DNA of 64,000 bases from Selaginella moellendorffii (lineage: Eukaryota; Streptophyta; Lycopodiopsida; Selaginellales; Selaginellaceae): the NCBI RefSeq assembly GCF_000143415.4, contig NW_003314278.1, forward strand, positions 1,411,546-1,475,545, read 5' to 3'. Both the position numbers and the translations under genes were made by a program. The notes below the pieces were generated by a model. The model did no database searches. It was not told the DNA's origin and saw nothing but the letters and a program-made list of their open reading frames with translations. Below, one piece after another: positions 41,881-53,200 of the stretch (positions are counted from its first letter, which is position 1; each line of letters starts with the position of its first letter).

Positions 41881-43448
41881 TCCTGTAAATATTTTTAATT
41901 CTATGGAGCTAAGGAGCCCATGATGGCGTCAATGCTGGCAGAGCGGCCACGGCAGGGAAGCTGACGCCGATGCGGCAATGCTCAGCCACGGCATTCGGTC
42001 AGGGCGGGATCTCGAGGCAATGCTGATCTAGGGCAGGCGGTAGCGTAATGGCGAGGTGCCGGCTTTCTGGAACGTGTGCTCGTTCTCGCAGGAGGGAGGC
42101 AAGATGTTAAATTCTAGCCAGCGTTTTGCTTCAATCTGATTGCTTGATTTCCTCAGTGTCAAGAAACTTGCTTGTCAACTTTGTATGTCTTTTTTTCTTT
42201 GTGTAAACTTAAGCTTCTATTGACAGTCAACTCTTTTCTCAAATGCATCAACAATGTTAGAATTGAACCAGGACCAGCACATTACAGTGGGACTACGTGT
42301 GCACTCACAAAAGAACCAAAGATTAAATACAAACCAAAAGACTGTTATATATTGAAGAGCTGAGAGTTCTAAGAAATTGTTCTATTATAAGATAATGAAA
42401 ATTCTAGAGGAATTATTAAATTATAAAACATCTAACTATCTCAGCAGAGTTGGGATCCTTGCTAATACTCAGACTAAAATGGCTTGCTTAAGGCACCTCT
42501 CCTCATCGGCTGTGAGTTGAGGACAATCACAAAAGAACACCTCTAAATTTACAAGAACACCAAAATTAACAGTAGTCAATCAAGGTAAATTCTTGAAGAT
42601 GCTTTCTCAGTATCTTTCTTTTGACATGTAAATTCACTAGGAATACAAGGATGCAAACTAAGTCAGATAAGATAGTCTAAAGTAATTATGTCTTGTTTAA
42701 CACTAACAAACAATTGTGTGATCAAGTAAGTGTGGGTTGGTCCTCTATCAAGTGATAGAATTGTCATGGCAGCATGAATAGAGGGTGCAAGCAAGCATTA
42801 CTCAGAAACAACTGGTATAATTTTGGATTGAGGTCCTAAGTGTGACAGCAAGTGTGAAATTTGTGGAAGGTATACAATACATTACAAAGTTCTTTCAATT
42901 GATATATATATCTTTGTTATAGCATGAAGATTGCACTTAAAGAAAAGATGATTGTTTCCAAGTGGAAATAGATTTCTATGACTGGGTGTATATCTTGTTC
43001 AACATTTCCATGATAGAATTGTACTTTAAAAGTGGAAGATGACCATGGGATGCCAATACCATTGATTTATAGTTAAAAAGTAAATTCATAAAAGTTTTGT
43101 AACATCCTTTATAAATCTGGCAACATACTTTAAAGAGAACTCCAAAATGTAATATAAATTTATAAAGATGTATTATGTTATTCCCTTTGTCTTTCTCTAA
43201 AAACTCTCTTTCTTCTTGGGTATGTAATTTTTGTCATTTATCTTCTTAGAATTTTTACCACTCAAAGCCCTAAATGATGATTGCCAAAGATGCAAAGAAG
43301 TGATTGTTATTGGTTAAAATTAACTCATAAGTCTTAGTTTCACTACTTACTTAATTCTGCTCTATCAAAGGGATAAAGTTTGAGGAATTGCCAAACTTGT
43401 CCCTCGTATTTGTGAATTATTTTATCAAATCACAATCTCTCTCAAAAA
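41881..43448. other. Mostly AT-rich intergenic DNA
   Basis: No gene is supported. Confidence 0.55.
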
Positions 43449-44700
43449 CATATATAAACTCTTGGATTTGGACTTCCAAGAAGTCATTCAGTGTAGTATT
43501 ATTTAAATTCAAGGATGCTTAATTTTAAATATCCTAATATTATACTTTTGTTCATAGGCCTTTTCCCTTTATATTTAAACTTGGTTAGATCATTTTTTGA
43601 GTCGTTCTTTTTGGTTTCATAGAAGATTCTTACAATACTTTTATGCTATTTAAACAAACCTTTTTACTAAGTTTATTATTTAAAAGAAGTATAGTGGAAA
43701 GTAGAAATCAATATAAATGCAAAGACCTCTTAAGGATGTAAGAAGTATTGACGCAAACTATAAGATTATTCTAAGAATATTTTATGGCTTATGGGATTTA
43801 AGGCAAAAATAAAGTTGGTCTAAACATGTTCTTTTTGGGGATGGTGGAGGAGTGGGATATAAATTTTGATGAGGAATATGGTGTTAGTGATGATAGCCAT
43901 AATAAGAAGGACAAAACTCTTAATGATGTTGTCGTGCAACAAAAATGCCAGATTACTAAGGTTCAAAGTGATATTAAAGAAGTTAAGGATTCCATCAATC
44001 TCATTAAAGATTTCATATTTCACAAATGGTTGAATTAATCTTGTGTCTATGATTATCATTGGTGTGTTAAAAAGTGTTGAAAATTATTATAAACAAACTT
44101 AGTAGAAGGAAAAAGATTTCAAGCATGCTAAGAATTATAATATCATCAAATGGAAGTCATCACCAAATGTTTATGATAACTAAAAGGTTGATTGTTGGTT
44201 GGAATTATGAAAAAGTTGTTAGTCTTTTAACCCTTTTAAGGATAAAGTGAAAATTGATCTTTTTGTGATGAAGATTTTCCAAAGTTGATCTAAAGTTATT
44301 CATGGGAAGGTTAGATATTGGCATGATAAAGATTAGTATTGTTGAGAAGGTGTGGTTGTCCTCTTGAAACTGAAATATTACAGGATTTTATTTTGAAAGT
44401 TATTATGTTAACCCCTATTAGGTGTTAAAGCAAAGTGGTGATATATCTTAAGATTTTCCTTTGGAGATGTCAAGTGTCCATAATGTATTTTCTGCCAAAT
44501 TATTACTACTATACTCTATAAATGTTGCATGCTAAGAGAAGATTCATCTAGTTGTAGACAATGAATCTGAATATGAAGTTAAATCTATCTTAGATTCTTG
44601 ATTTCATCAAAGGGCTCATATAAAGCTATATCTCATTAATGCTATAGAAGGGTATAATAGGGATAATGGTTGGAACCATTGTTATTCTTTTTTGCTATAT
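43449..44700 (+). mobile_element. LTR-element relics, including a chromodomain fragment
   Basis: 43449-43650 is a diverged copy of the 195-bp TRIM LTR at 59174-59368 (ttggatttggacttccaagaagtcattcag versus tgagtttggacttcccaggaggtcacccag), with CG mostly changed to TG/CA. At 43826-44038 a 70-codon frame with heptad-like QQKCQITKVQSDIKEVKDSI could be a gag coiled coil. At about 44545-44690 the plus strand reads VDNESEYEVKSILDS, a stop, then a diverged continuation ending EGYNRDNGWN. This matches the integrase-linked chromodomain of Ty3/gypsy chromoviruses. Confidence 0.55.
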
Positions 44701-45244
44701 TTAGCTTTAGCCTAAGCCTAATCTTATATTATTTGCTAAAATTATGCCAAACTTTGTTTGACATTGCAAGGGTTAAATATAAAGAGTTGATGCAATTCAA
44801 ATGTAAGAAAGCTGTGGATTTTGGAAATTTAGTAAAACTTAACAAGTCAGGACTAAAGTTAATGATAGAGAGGCCTTTACATATATTATGGAGATATATA
44901 GACCATTTTCAGGAGCAATGTCTTTGTTTTATGTTTGCCCTCATGCTCAGTTTCAAAAAACAAGAACATTTAGCTAAGTAACTTATCTTCTTTTCATTAT
45001 AATGGCTTTATCTTTTATCACATTTTAAGTGACTAGTGCCAATGCAAACTTTATTGACTAAAAGTTTACTTTCTCGTAACACACATGAATTTGGAGTTAA
45101 ACTCCAAAACTTTTGCATTATGGATAGAAATAAAGCCAGCTTTGTCAAGTGGTCAACCTCAGCAAAGGCCAAGTCAAGCTCATGAGGTGGTGTGAGCATT
45201 CCTTCCCCCAGAAACAGAGCCCTAGCATTCCTCTGTGTGCATCA
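44701..45244. other. AT-rich DNA, no supported gene
   Basis: A 103-codon plus-strand frame (44670-44981) is low-complexity at its start and shows no family motif. Confidence 0.45.
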
Positions 45245-45690
45245 TCAGTAACTTTGGAAACTTCTGCCTGTGAATATTTTGTCCCAGACGAGGATGAGCA
45301 ATGCCCTCTGCCACCCTTTGCATTTGATCACTGGGATGTATGTGACCCTGGCAATGAATTTGACGTGCATTGTGGTAGCAAAGCCTTGCGAATACAATGT
45401 GAGCAGCAGCAGCAGACGAAATGCCATCACCACTGACAACACAGCCTGTGTATAAATTGTTACCCTGGATGCTTTTGAATTGTACCAGTTATGCACACCA
45501 ATTAGATCCTCCTCTGTGACTCCAAAGCTCTTAACGGTAGCACTAACCTGATCTACAAGTTTATATTCGTAGTCAAGCGGCTGAAGGCTTCTCCCTCTCG
45601 AAAACGCAATCCCCTTGAAATGCCGCTCATTGTCCCGCTTGTCTGTGTTTGACGGAATAACAGGTGATCCAGTATGATGGAAAATTTCGT
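45245..45690 (-). CDS. Unrecognised reading frame or exon
   Basis: The minus-strand frame is open for about 148 codons. It reads CHEIFHHTGSPVIPSNTDKR, then NERHFKGIAFSRGRSLQPLD, YEYKLVDQVSATVKSFGVTE, EDLIGVHNWYNSKASR and a hydrophobic stretch (VVMAFRLLLLLTLYSQGF). No ATG opens it, so it is either an internal exon or a remnant. The composition is protein-like and unlike the surrounding AT-rich DNA. I do not recognise the family. Confidence 0.35.
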
Positions 45691-45772
45691 GACAGCCTTA
45701 GATCGAAGAGGCAGCCTTCAAAGAGCAAACCTTTAGACTTCTAAGTCAACCAGCTGTGAGTTAACGGTGGTC

Positions 45773-47520
45773 CTATTTCTCTTGATCGATTCGGCCAGTG
45801 ATGACGCTCGAAAGGAGGACGTAAGCCGCTGGGCTTCTCGAATCCAATCCCATTAAGCTCGGACCTTCCCCATCTTTCTGGTCAGAGTTCTTGAATCGAC
45901 ACGAGGCGCCGAGCAGCGTCGTCCAGGCGATCTCCTTGGGATGGAACGGCATCGTGTGGATGAGCTCCTCGGCCTCCTCTAGCATCCCGGATCGCCCAAA
46001 AACATCGATCATGCAGTAGTAATGCTCCACGATCGGGGCGAGCCACAAGTCTCCACGCATTGACACGAAGTAGGCTCGCGATTTGGCGAGGAGCCCCAGC
46101 TGCATGAGATGAGGATTCCAGTGAATGTGATCTGGTCGGGAGCCATTCCTTCCAACACCATGTCCTGGTAGAGGATCAAAGCGTGGAAGAAATTCCCAGT
46201 GAGAGTGTAGGCCTGGATCATCGCTGTCCATGCGACAACGTTGTGGCGCTCGGGCATTCGATCGAACATCGCCCGCGCGGCGTGTGCGTCGTTTTGAGCA
46301 TAGGCCCGATCATCGCAGTCCAGCAGATGGAATCGCGCACTGGAATTCGGGTGAAGAGGATCTGGGCTTCCTCGACCTGGCTGTTGGAAACGTAGCCGTG
46401 GATCATGGAAGTCCACGCAACCTCGTTTTGCTGTGGGAGATTGTCCAAGAAGAATCGAGCCTCCTCGAGCTTGGAGCTGTTCGATGATCATCGAGAACCA
46501 TGATGGGAGATCCCACCCGGGCATTCCGTCGAACATAACCTTCGCTTCTCTGAGCTTGGATCCCTGCGCATACGCCAGAAGCATGAGATTCCAGGACACC
46601 ATGTTCCTCACCGGCATCGATTCAAACAATCGCTTGGCTTCGTCCAGATTCCCAGGCTTGGTATTTGCTGAGATGAGCGGATTCCACGAGACGAATCATT
46701 GCTGGCATTTTCGAAATTTCTTTTTCACTTCACGAGTAAAACCCTTCTCTGTATATGCAGCGATTAGAGCATTGCAGCTAAAGTGATCCCAGACGGGCAT
46801 CTTGTCAAAGACAATCCTCGACTTCAAAAAATGCCAAATTTGGGCAAATGCTGTGATCATTGCATTCCATGCCACTATGTTTTGCTCGGGCATTTCTTCG
46901 AAAACAACTTTAGCAATTTAAAAATCTCCGTTTTATGAGTGCGTTGATAGCATTCCGGTTCATGTAATAATGGTTCTCTCGGGCATCTTGTCAAACGCAA
47001 TCTTTGCCTCGACAAGATGCCGCTTTCCGGTATATGCTGCTATGAGAGTGTTGTATGAGATTAGAGTTCTAGTTTCCATTTCATGGAAGATATCTTTGAA
47101 TCGCTTGGTCTCGCCGCTCGCGGCATAGGCCGTGATCATTGAATTTCCAGTGACTTCGTCTCTCTCCGGCATCAGATCAAAGATCCCGCTCTGCGAATGC
47201 ACAGCGATCATGGCGTTGAAGGAGACGATGTTACGCGCCGGCATTCGATCGAACGCGCTCCTCGCTTCTTCCAGATGCCCGCTGCGCAGGAAGCTCTTGA
47301 TGACGATGTTCCAAGAGAAAAGATTGGGATTTTCCATGGCGTGGAAGACGGCGATGGCGTCGTCCAGGCTGCCGCATCGCGTGTACATGTAAATGCGGGC
47401 GTGGATCCTCCTCGCGACTGCCAGATCCACGCATCCTCTCACGGCGTCGGCGATCTCTTCGCGATACGTGGCTGGAAATCTGCCCAGGGAATGGCATGGG
47501 CGATGCACAAGCATACACAC
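45773..47520 (-). pseudogene. PPR pseudogene with several frameshifts
   Basis: Read from right to left, the N-terminal part (RGCVDLAVARRIHARIYMYT, NLFSWNIVIKSFLRSGHLEE), middle motifs (NIVAWNAMITAFAQIWHFLK, NMVSWNLMLLAYAQGSKLRE, NVVAWTAMIQAYTLTGNFFH) and the E-like end (HYYCMIDVFGRSGMLEEAEE, MPFHPKEIAWTTLLGASCRF) are all present but lie in at least four different frames with stops between. Small deletions near 46680, 46480 and 46120 separate them. The family role would be organellar RNA binding, but the gene is dead. Its start is within about 50 bp of the divergent mS34 gene. Confidence 0.88.
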
Positions 47521-47563
47521 AAAATTTCTCCAATCCAAGAGCGAGGTTTAGGGTTTTTAGGCC

Positions 47564-48302
47564 ATGGCGATGGCGATGTTCCTGGCGAGGAAGAAGGCCG
47601 CCTCCATTGTCTTGCAGAGGGATCCGCTGCCTGGATCGACGCGGTGCCTGGTGAAATCCGTCAAGCATGGAGGTAAGGGGAAGAAGAATCCGGATTTCAA
47701 GCGCCGGGATCCTCCATCGCCACGGCCTGGCGATGGAAGCAAGCTCTCCGCGGGGCCTCGCAAGAACTTGTTTGATATCCTGGCAGGACTGCCTGACTGG
47801 GGAATGGGGATGAAGTTCCAGAAGAAAACTTGGAGGAGGGATCGCTACTTTGTTCTCACTAGGATCAATCTCTACAAGGTAAGCTCTAGAAGGAATCGAC
47901 CAATGTAGCTTCTCTGACGAGTATTTCTGTGTGTTCTTCTTCCATCCAGAGCTTGAACCACGGGAAAGCTTGGGGGATGTTTCACGAGAACGGTATGCAC
48001 AAGCCCTGGCTTTCCTTAATCTAAGTCTTCTTTTTACAGGAGTTTTAAAGACTGGAGTGATGAGGATGAGTGGCTCGAACAAGCGAAACTGGAGAGTGAT
48101 CGAAAAGCCTCCACCGGAACGAGTACCTTGGAAGAAACTCGTCAAGGAGCCCACTACCCGAGACTTGAAGAAGAAGAAGGGAGCTCTAGCGAAGTACAAG
48201 TTAAGAAGGGCCGCGGCAGTAGCAGCAAAGAAGAAAGAACCAGAAACACAGGACGAGCCTGGGCAAGAAGGAAGCGATCCGCCACCACCGGTCACAGCTT
48301 GA
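47564..48302 (+). CDS. Mitochondrial ribosomal protein mS34
   Basis: I reconstruct three exons: 47564-47878, 47950-47992 and 48040-48302, totalling 621 nt (206 residues), all in frame with GT-AG introns. The N-terminus (MAMAMFLARKKAASIVLQRD) is basic and presequence-like. The core KNLFDILAGLPDWGMGMKFQ, KKTWRR and VLTRINLYK, followed by SLNHGKAWGMFHENG and GSNKRNWRVIEKP, matches the mS34/MRPS34 family of the mitochondrial small ribosomal subunit. The C-terminus is Lys/Ala/Pro-rich. It is convergent with the PPR gene at 48414 (112 bp). Identification is from the recalled family pattern. Confidence 0.8.
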
Positions 48303-48413
48303 AAGTTCCCGATGGAAGTCTCGAGCAGCGACACACAAGGCAAGTTTTGTAGACATTGTTTTGATTGTGCTCGGAGTTTTCTTCCAGACTTGTCTAAACA
48401 TCTTCTCTGTAGA

Positions 48414-50126
48414 TCATAAGAGCGCCTCCACTTGTCTCTGCGCGTACGCTTTGAGGAGCAGCAAATGCGGTGCGCTGCTCGCTGCCGTGCCAAGTTTGTC
48501 CGCTGCTCGGGTGGCAACATCGAGGTCCGAGTGAACTCTCGAAGTTCCAAGCAGAATCGTCCACGCAACGTCGTCCGGCACGAAAGGCATGGTATGGACG
48601 AGCTCCTCGGCCTCTTCCAGTCTCCCGGCTCGGCCCAGGATATCCAGGATGCAGTGGTAGTGCTTGAGAGCCGGCAGTATTCCGTGGTCTTGGATCATCG
48701 ACAGGAACCGGCTCCTTCCTTCCTCGGGCCGACCGACGTAGCTGCAAGCCGTGAGAACTCCCAGGAATGTGACGTCGTCGGGCGGTATACCATCGCAGTT
48801 CATGGCCTTGAAGATCTCCAGCGCCTCCTGCCATGCAGCGGTGTGCGCACAGCCGACGAGGAGTGTCGTCCATGCGACTGTGTTCTCTGCCGGCATTCTC
48901 ACAAAGTTTGTCCTTGCCTGTTCTAGATTCCCTGTCTGAGCATATGCTCCCACCATGCACGTAGAGCTAAAGACATTGTGCTCGGGCATCTTTGCGTAGA
49001 CGCTCTCCAACTTGTCAAGATGCCCATTCTGGGCATAGGCCATCAGCAAGAGATTCCAGGGCAGGATATCCCGCGTTTGCATCCCGTCAAACAAGCCCTT
49101 TGCGGCGCTGACTTTTGTTGACTGTGCGTGAGCGGTCAATGCCGCCGTCAAAGATATGACGCATCTCTGCGGCATCTTTAAGAGGATTAGATCTACCTCG
49201 TGGAGATTCCCTTGTCGGGCATATGCCGATAACAGGCTGGTCCATAGTACCGAATCTCTCTGCGGGAAGTCAATAAAACTCTTCCTGGCAGCGTTCGTAT
49301 GACCGTTTTGGGCGTATGCATCGAAGATGGAGGCGTATGTACAAACGTCCCATGCCGGCATCTTTTCATATAGGAATATAGCGCAGTCCAGATTCCCGGT
49401 TGCGGCATATCCCGCGATCACATTGTTGCTAGTGACGAGGTCTCTCTCCGGCATGCTTTGAAATAATTCGCTGGCTTCATCCATTTTCCTGTGCTGCACA
49501 AACACAGCGATCATCGCCCCCCACGAAACAATGCTCCAAAGCGGCATCGCATCAAACATCTGCTTTGATTCATCCAAATGCCCCTGCTGGGCATTTGCTT
49601 GAAACATGATAGTCCACACCCAAACATCTCTTTCCGGCATCTCGGCAAAGAGGGCGCTGGCTCGACCGAGTTCCCCGGATCTCTGGAGCGCTGCCAGCAC
49701 AGTGGTGAAAGATATAACGTTCCTTGACGGCATTCTCTCGAAGAAAAGCATCGAAGCATCCAAGTGCCGGCTGTGGGTGAGTGACTGCAGCATCGCGGTC
49801 CACGACACGATCCACCGCGCGGGCATTCGATCGAAGACGTGCTTGGCCTCGGCGTGATGCCCATTGCGAGCGTAAGCGTGGAAGAGGATGCCCCAGGAGA
49901 ACTTGTCTGGATTGGCGATCCCATCAAACACTGACTGCGCTGCTTCCACTCTCCCGCATTGGACGTATGCCTCGATGAGGTGATTGCCTAGGAGCCCATT
50001 GCTGCGGTGCTCGCTCTCCACGATCCATTTGTGGAGTTTCTTGCACTTGGTAGCATCCCTGGATCGAGAGGCGGCTTTCAAGGCTTGGACGTAGTCTGCT
50101 ACTGTTACCAAAGCTCTATCTCTCAT
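48414..50126 (-). CDS. PPR protein, SS/PLS type, 570 residues
   Basis: It is a single exon starting at the ATG at 50126: MRDRALVTVADYVQALKAAS, then KCKKLHKWIVESEHRSNGLL. About 14 motifs follow (DKFSWGILFHAYARNGHHAE, DVWVWTIMFQANAQQGHLDE, NTVAWTTLLVGCAHTAAWQE), then a P-L-S block (EALEIFKAMNCDGIPPDDVT) and a short E region (HYHCILDILGRAGRLEEAEE, MPFVPDDVAWTILLGTSRVH), ending VEALL without a full E2 or DYW domain. Organellar RNA binding is inferred from the family. The start codon lies only 84 bp downstream of the phototropin stop codon on the same strand. Confidence 0.88.
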   Translation of the reverse strand: MRDRALVTVADYVQALKAASRSRDATKCKKLHKWIVESEHRSNGLLGNHLIEAYVQCGRVEAAQSVFDGIANPDKFSWGILFHAYARNGHHAEAKHVFDRMPARWIVSWTAMLQSLTHSRHLDASMLFFERMPSRNVISFTTVLAALQRSGELGRASALFAEMPERDVWVWTIMFQANAQQGHLDESKQMFDAMPLWSIVSWGAMIAVFVQHRKMDEASELFQSMPERDLVTSNNVIAGYAATGNLDCAIFLYEKMPAWDVCTYASIFDAYAQNGHTNAARKSFIDFPQRDSVLWTSLLSAYARQGNLHEVDLILLKMPQRCVISLTAALTAHAQSTKVSAAKGLFDGMQTRDILPWNLLLMAYAQNGHLDKLESVYAKMPEHNVFSSTCMVGAYAQTGNLEQARTNFVRMPAENTVAWTTLLVGCAHTAAWQEALEIFKAMNCDGIPPDDVTFLGVLTACSYVGRPEEGRSRFLSMIQDHGILPALKHYHCILDILGRAGRLEEAEELVHTMPFVPDDVAWTILLGTSRVHSDLDVATRAADKLGTAASSAPHLLLLKAYAQRQVEALL

Positions 50127-50210
50127 ACAACCTTGGTTTTGATCTCATGAAATTCGCTAGAAGAGAAACAAGGAAATTCCAAAACCATATGACAACATTA
50201 CCTTGGCCTC

Positions 50211-53200
50211 CTAGAAAACGTCAGCGTAGTTCTCATCTTTCGTGGCCGCTGGTTCTGCGTTTTTGTCAATGAATTGGATTGGAGTGTCGAGCTCTGGCGC
50301 CGGCTATAGAATCAAACCCAGTTAGTTCTTCGTCGATTTTTCAAGGAGAAGGAAGAAACGAACCATGCAGCGTATGAGAGGCCAGTTGATACCGGTGAAG
50401 AAAGGATGTCGCTTGATTTCGTATGCTCCGTTTAAACCTCCTAGTCTCTTGGAGGGATCACGTTGGAGCAGCGATCGTATGAGTTGCTTCGCTTGTAGAC
50501 TAACCTGCATAGAGAAGACTTTGTGCTTTCTAGAGAAAAAACTTGGAAAAGAAAACACACGCACGGGTTTACTGCTCGGAAAGACGAGATCCTTTTGTAA
50601 CACGTTCTCGAAAGTTTTTTGCCTGTTCTTTCCCCGGAATGGTGTTCGTCCAAATAACATCTCGTACACTAGTATGCCTTAGAAAACAGGGAAGTCAGAA
50701 AGAAGCTATAACAAACGAGAGAAAATGCTGCTTTACCGAAAGCCCACCAATCTACGGCACTTCCATGGCCTGAGCCTTTGATGATTTCCTGGGACAGGAA
50801 CGAAATATAAAAACTAACCAGTCAAGACAGGAAAATTACAGTTCTTACAGGGGCAATATACTCCTCTGTTCCCACAAAAGAGTTGGATCGTGCTAAAGGC
50901 TCGGCTACAAACGCTGGCGGCGGCGGTATCTTTGGCTTCCTTTTCCCCGACGGAAGCACTGGACGTATCAGCTGGAAACAACGCTGAGGTGAAAAGGATT
51001 GTAGAGAAAACACCACCAGACCTGTGGTTTTGTTGTAGATAGCAAAGAAAGATCAAAGTCCGTCAAACACAAATGTCCGTTCGCTTGGACTAGAACGTTT
51101 TCCGGTTTGAGATCTCGATAGACAACGCCTGCACTATCAACGAATTTAGTAAGTATGCAGCATGGCAGCACGGATTATAAACACACCCAGGCAATGAAGA
51201 TACTCCAGGGCAACCAAGACTTCTGCGGCATAAAATCTGCTCCAAAAAAGTGAAAAGGAGTGAAAAAATGAACAAAAGGAAAACGTTCAGCTGCCACCTT
51301 ACTACTTCCTCTGCAAAACATTTTAGTGGTTGTTTCTCCATTTGAAGAAAGAGTTCCCCTCCAGGACAAAAGTCTGTCACTAAGCAAACATGAGTCGCAG
51401 TCTGCAGGGAAAAAGTCAATTTAGAAAGCAAGATGCTGAGTGTTCAAAACTCAGAAAGCACTGGCAAACCTGAAAAGAAGCATATAATGTCGGGAGGAAC
51501 GGATGGTCCATCAATCCAAGAATCTCTCTTTCGGCACATGCACGATGAACCTGTTCAAAAGATCAGTGCGAGTTTTCAAAGTTCACAGAGATATCACCTT
51601 GTTTCTGTTTATCATCACGCTCTTGTCCATGCTCTTCATGGCAAAATACTGGCTGGAACCTTTCAACTCTACTAAATGTACACTGCCATCACAAAAAGGT
51701 TTTTTTAATCCCATATATATGAAACAACTATGTAAAAACTCACCTTCCCGTGTCACCAAACCCAAGAGATTTGACGGGCCGAAAATGGTGGAGTCCCAGT
51801 TTCTCGCCACTAGTTCGAATCTGCGTTTAAAAACAAGCAAGAAAACTGGAGAGTTCGTGGGACTAAACATAAGCTTAAATGAACCTTTTTAATGGCATCC
51901 CAAGCGGGGGTGTTGACTTTATGGGGCTTTGGATAGACGACTTTAGAGTGTTTAGCCCAAAGGTCGTCGGGTGTCTGGACACGAAAATAAGAAACAAATT
52001 CTCGTTGGCATCGAGAGACAAACAAGAAATTAATCATGTGTTAGAAGGAACCTGACTTGGTTTGCATCAGGAAGCTCTCGAACAGCTTCATCAACATTGG
52101 CAGCAGTCGCACGAACCTTGGAAAGTAAATTAGTGTTAGAATTGTGCAGCAAAAACTATATATGTCGGCGACACACTAACCACTTTGGCACCTTCTTGTT
52201 CCGTTCTCTCCGAGAGTCTCTGACGAATGGGTTCTATGTACTCACTCCCATCAAGTTGCACACCTATAAAGTATTGCAACTCTCCCTGGAAAGTTTTCAG
52301 TACATCAGAGACATATATTAAAAAAAAAAAAAAAACTTTAAAACTCGCCTTGTTGTCTTTCATTGCCTGCAAGTGGAAGAGGTTCCAGAATGGTTTGCCT
52401 GTTGGCATAACTCAGCAATTGAAGAACACGTTTTTCTCGTTATAACATACCACTCTTTGTGTAGTTAAGCAGCTGAACTGTGATATCGCGCTGTTCTCTG
52501 ATAGCATCACGAATTTTCTTCACTGTTTCTACGTCAGTTCCAGCTCCTTGCAGAAACCTTCCAGCGACAACCAGAGATAAATGAAAAGCCAGTAAAGATG
52601 AAAGTAAATACCTGCAATTTCGTCCAAGGATTTCTTCCCGAGTGTACTCCGTCAGTTCTAGAAAAGAGTCCGACGCGAATATCTAAACAGAAAAACCTTA
52701 ACATGCATGTCATTTCTCTCATGCTTACGATTGGGTTGTCTGGCAAGCGTGGATCAGTAATGACGAAATTCTTCTCGATACGTTCAAGAGTTGTTGCCAG
52801 ATCAAACCCTTTACGTATTTCTTCTGCACGATCTATATCAAGACTCTCTAGAGTCTCTTCTTCTTCAATAGTTGATGTGATAAGCTCGGGCTCGGAAATG
52901 TCCATTGTCTGCTCGTGAGGATGGTCACTTTTCGAGAATCTGCTTTAACAAAGGCATGAAAGATATGTAGCAAATATTTAAGAGCCGAGAACGTACCTCA
53001 AGAGATTGAAAAAGCCTGATGATCGTCTCTTCGATTTACCAGTTTTCCCTATTACCTCTGAAACATCTGGAAGACTGTGCCTTCTCGGAATTGAATTGTT
53101 TCGTTCTGAACCAGAAATAGATGCCGCGGGACCACGCTCAGCGACGGGTTCAATGAGAGGATGAGGCCTCTTTACAGCTTCAACCAGCTCTGTGACAGAA

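Noticed and set aside
47231-48568. 445-codon minus-strand frame
   Set aside because: It covers the antisense of the mS34 exons and introns plus shifted PPR debris. No coherent domain.
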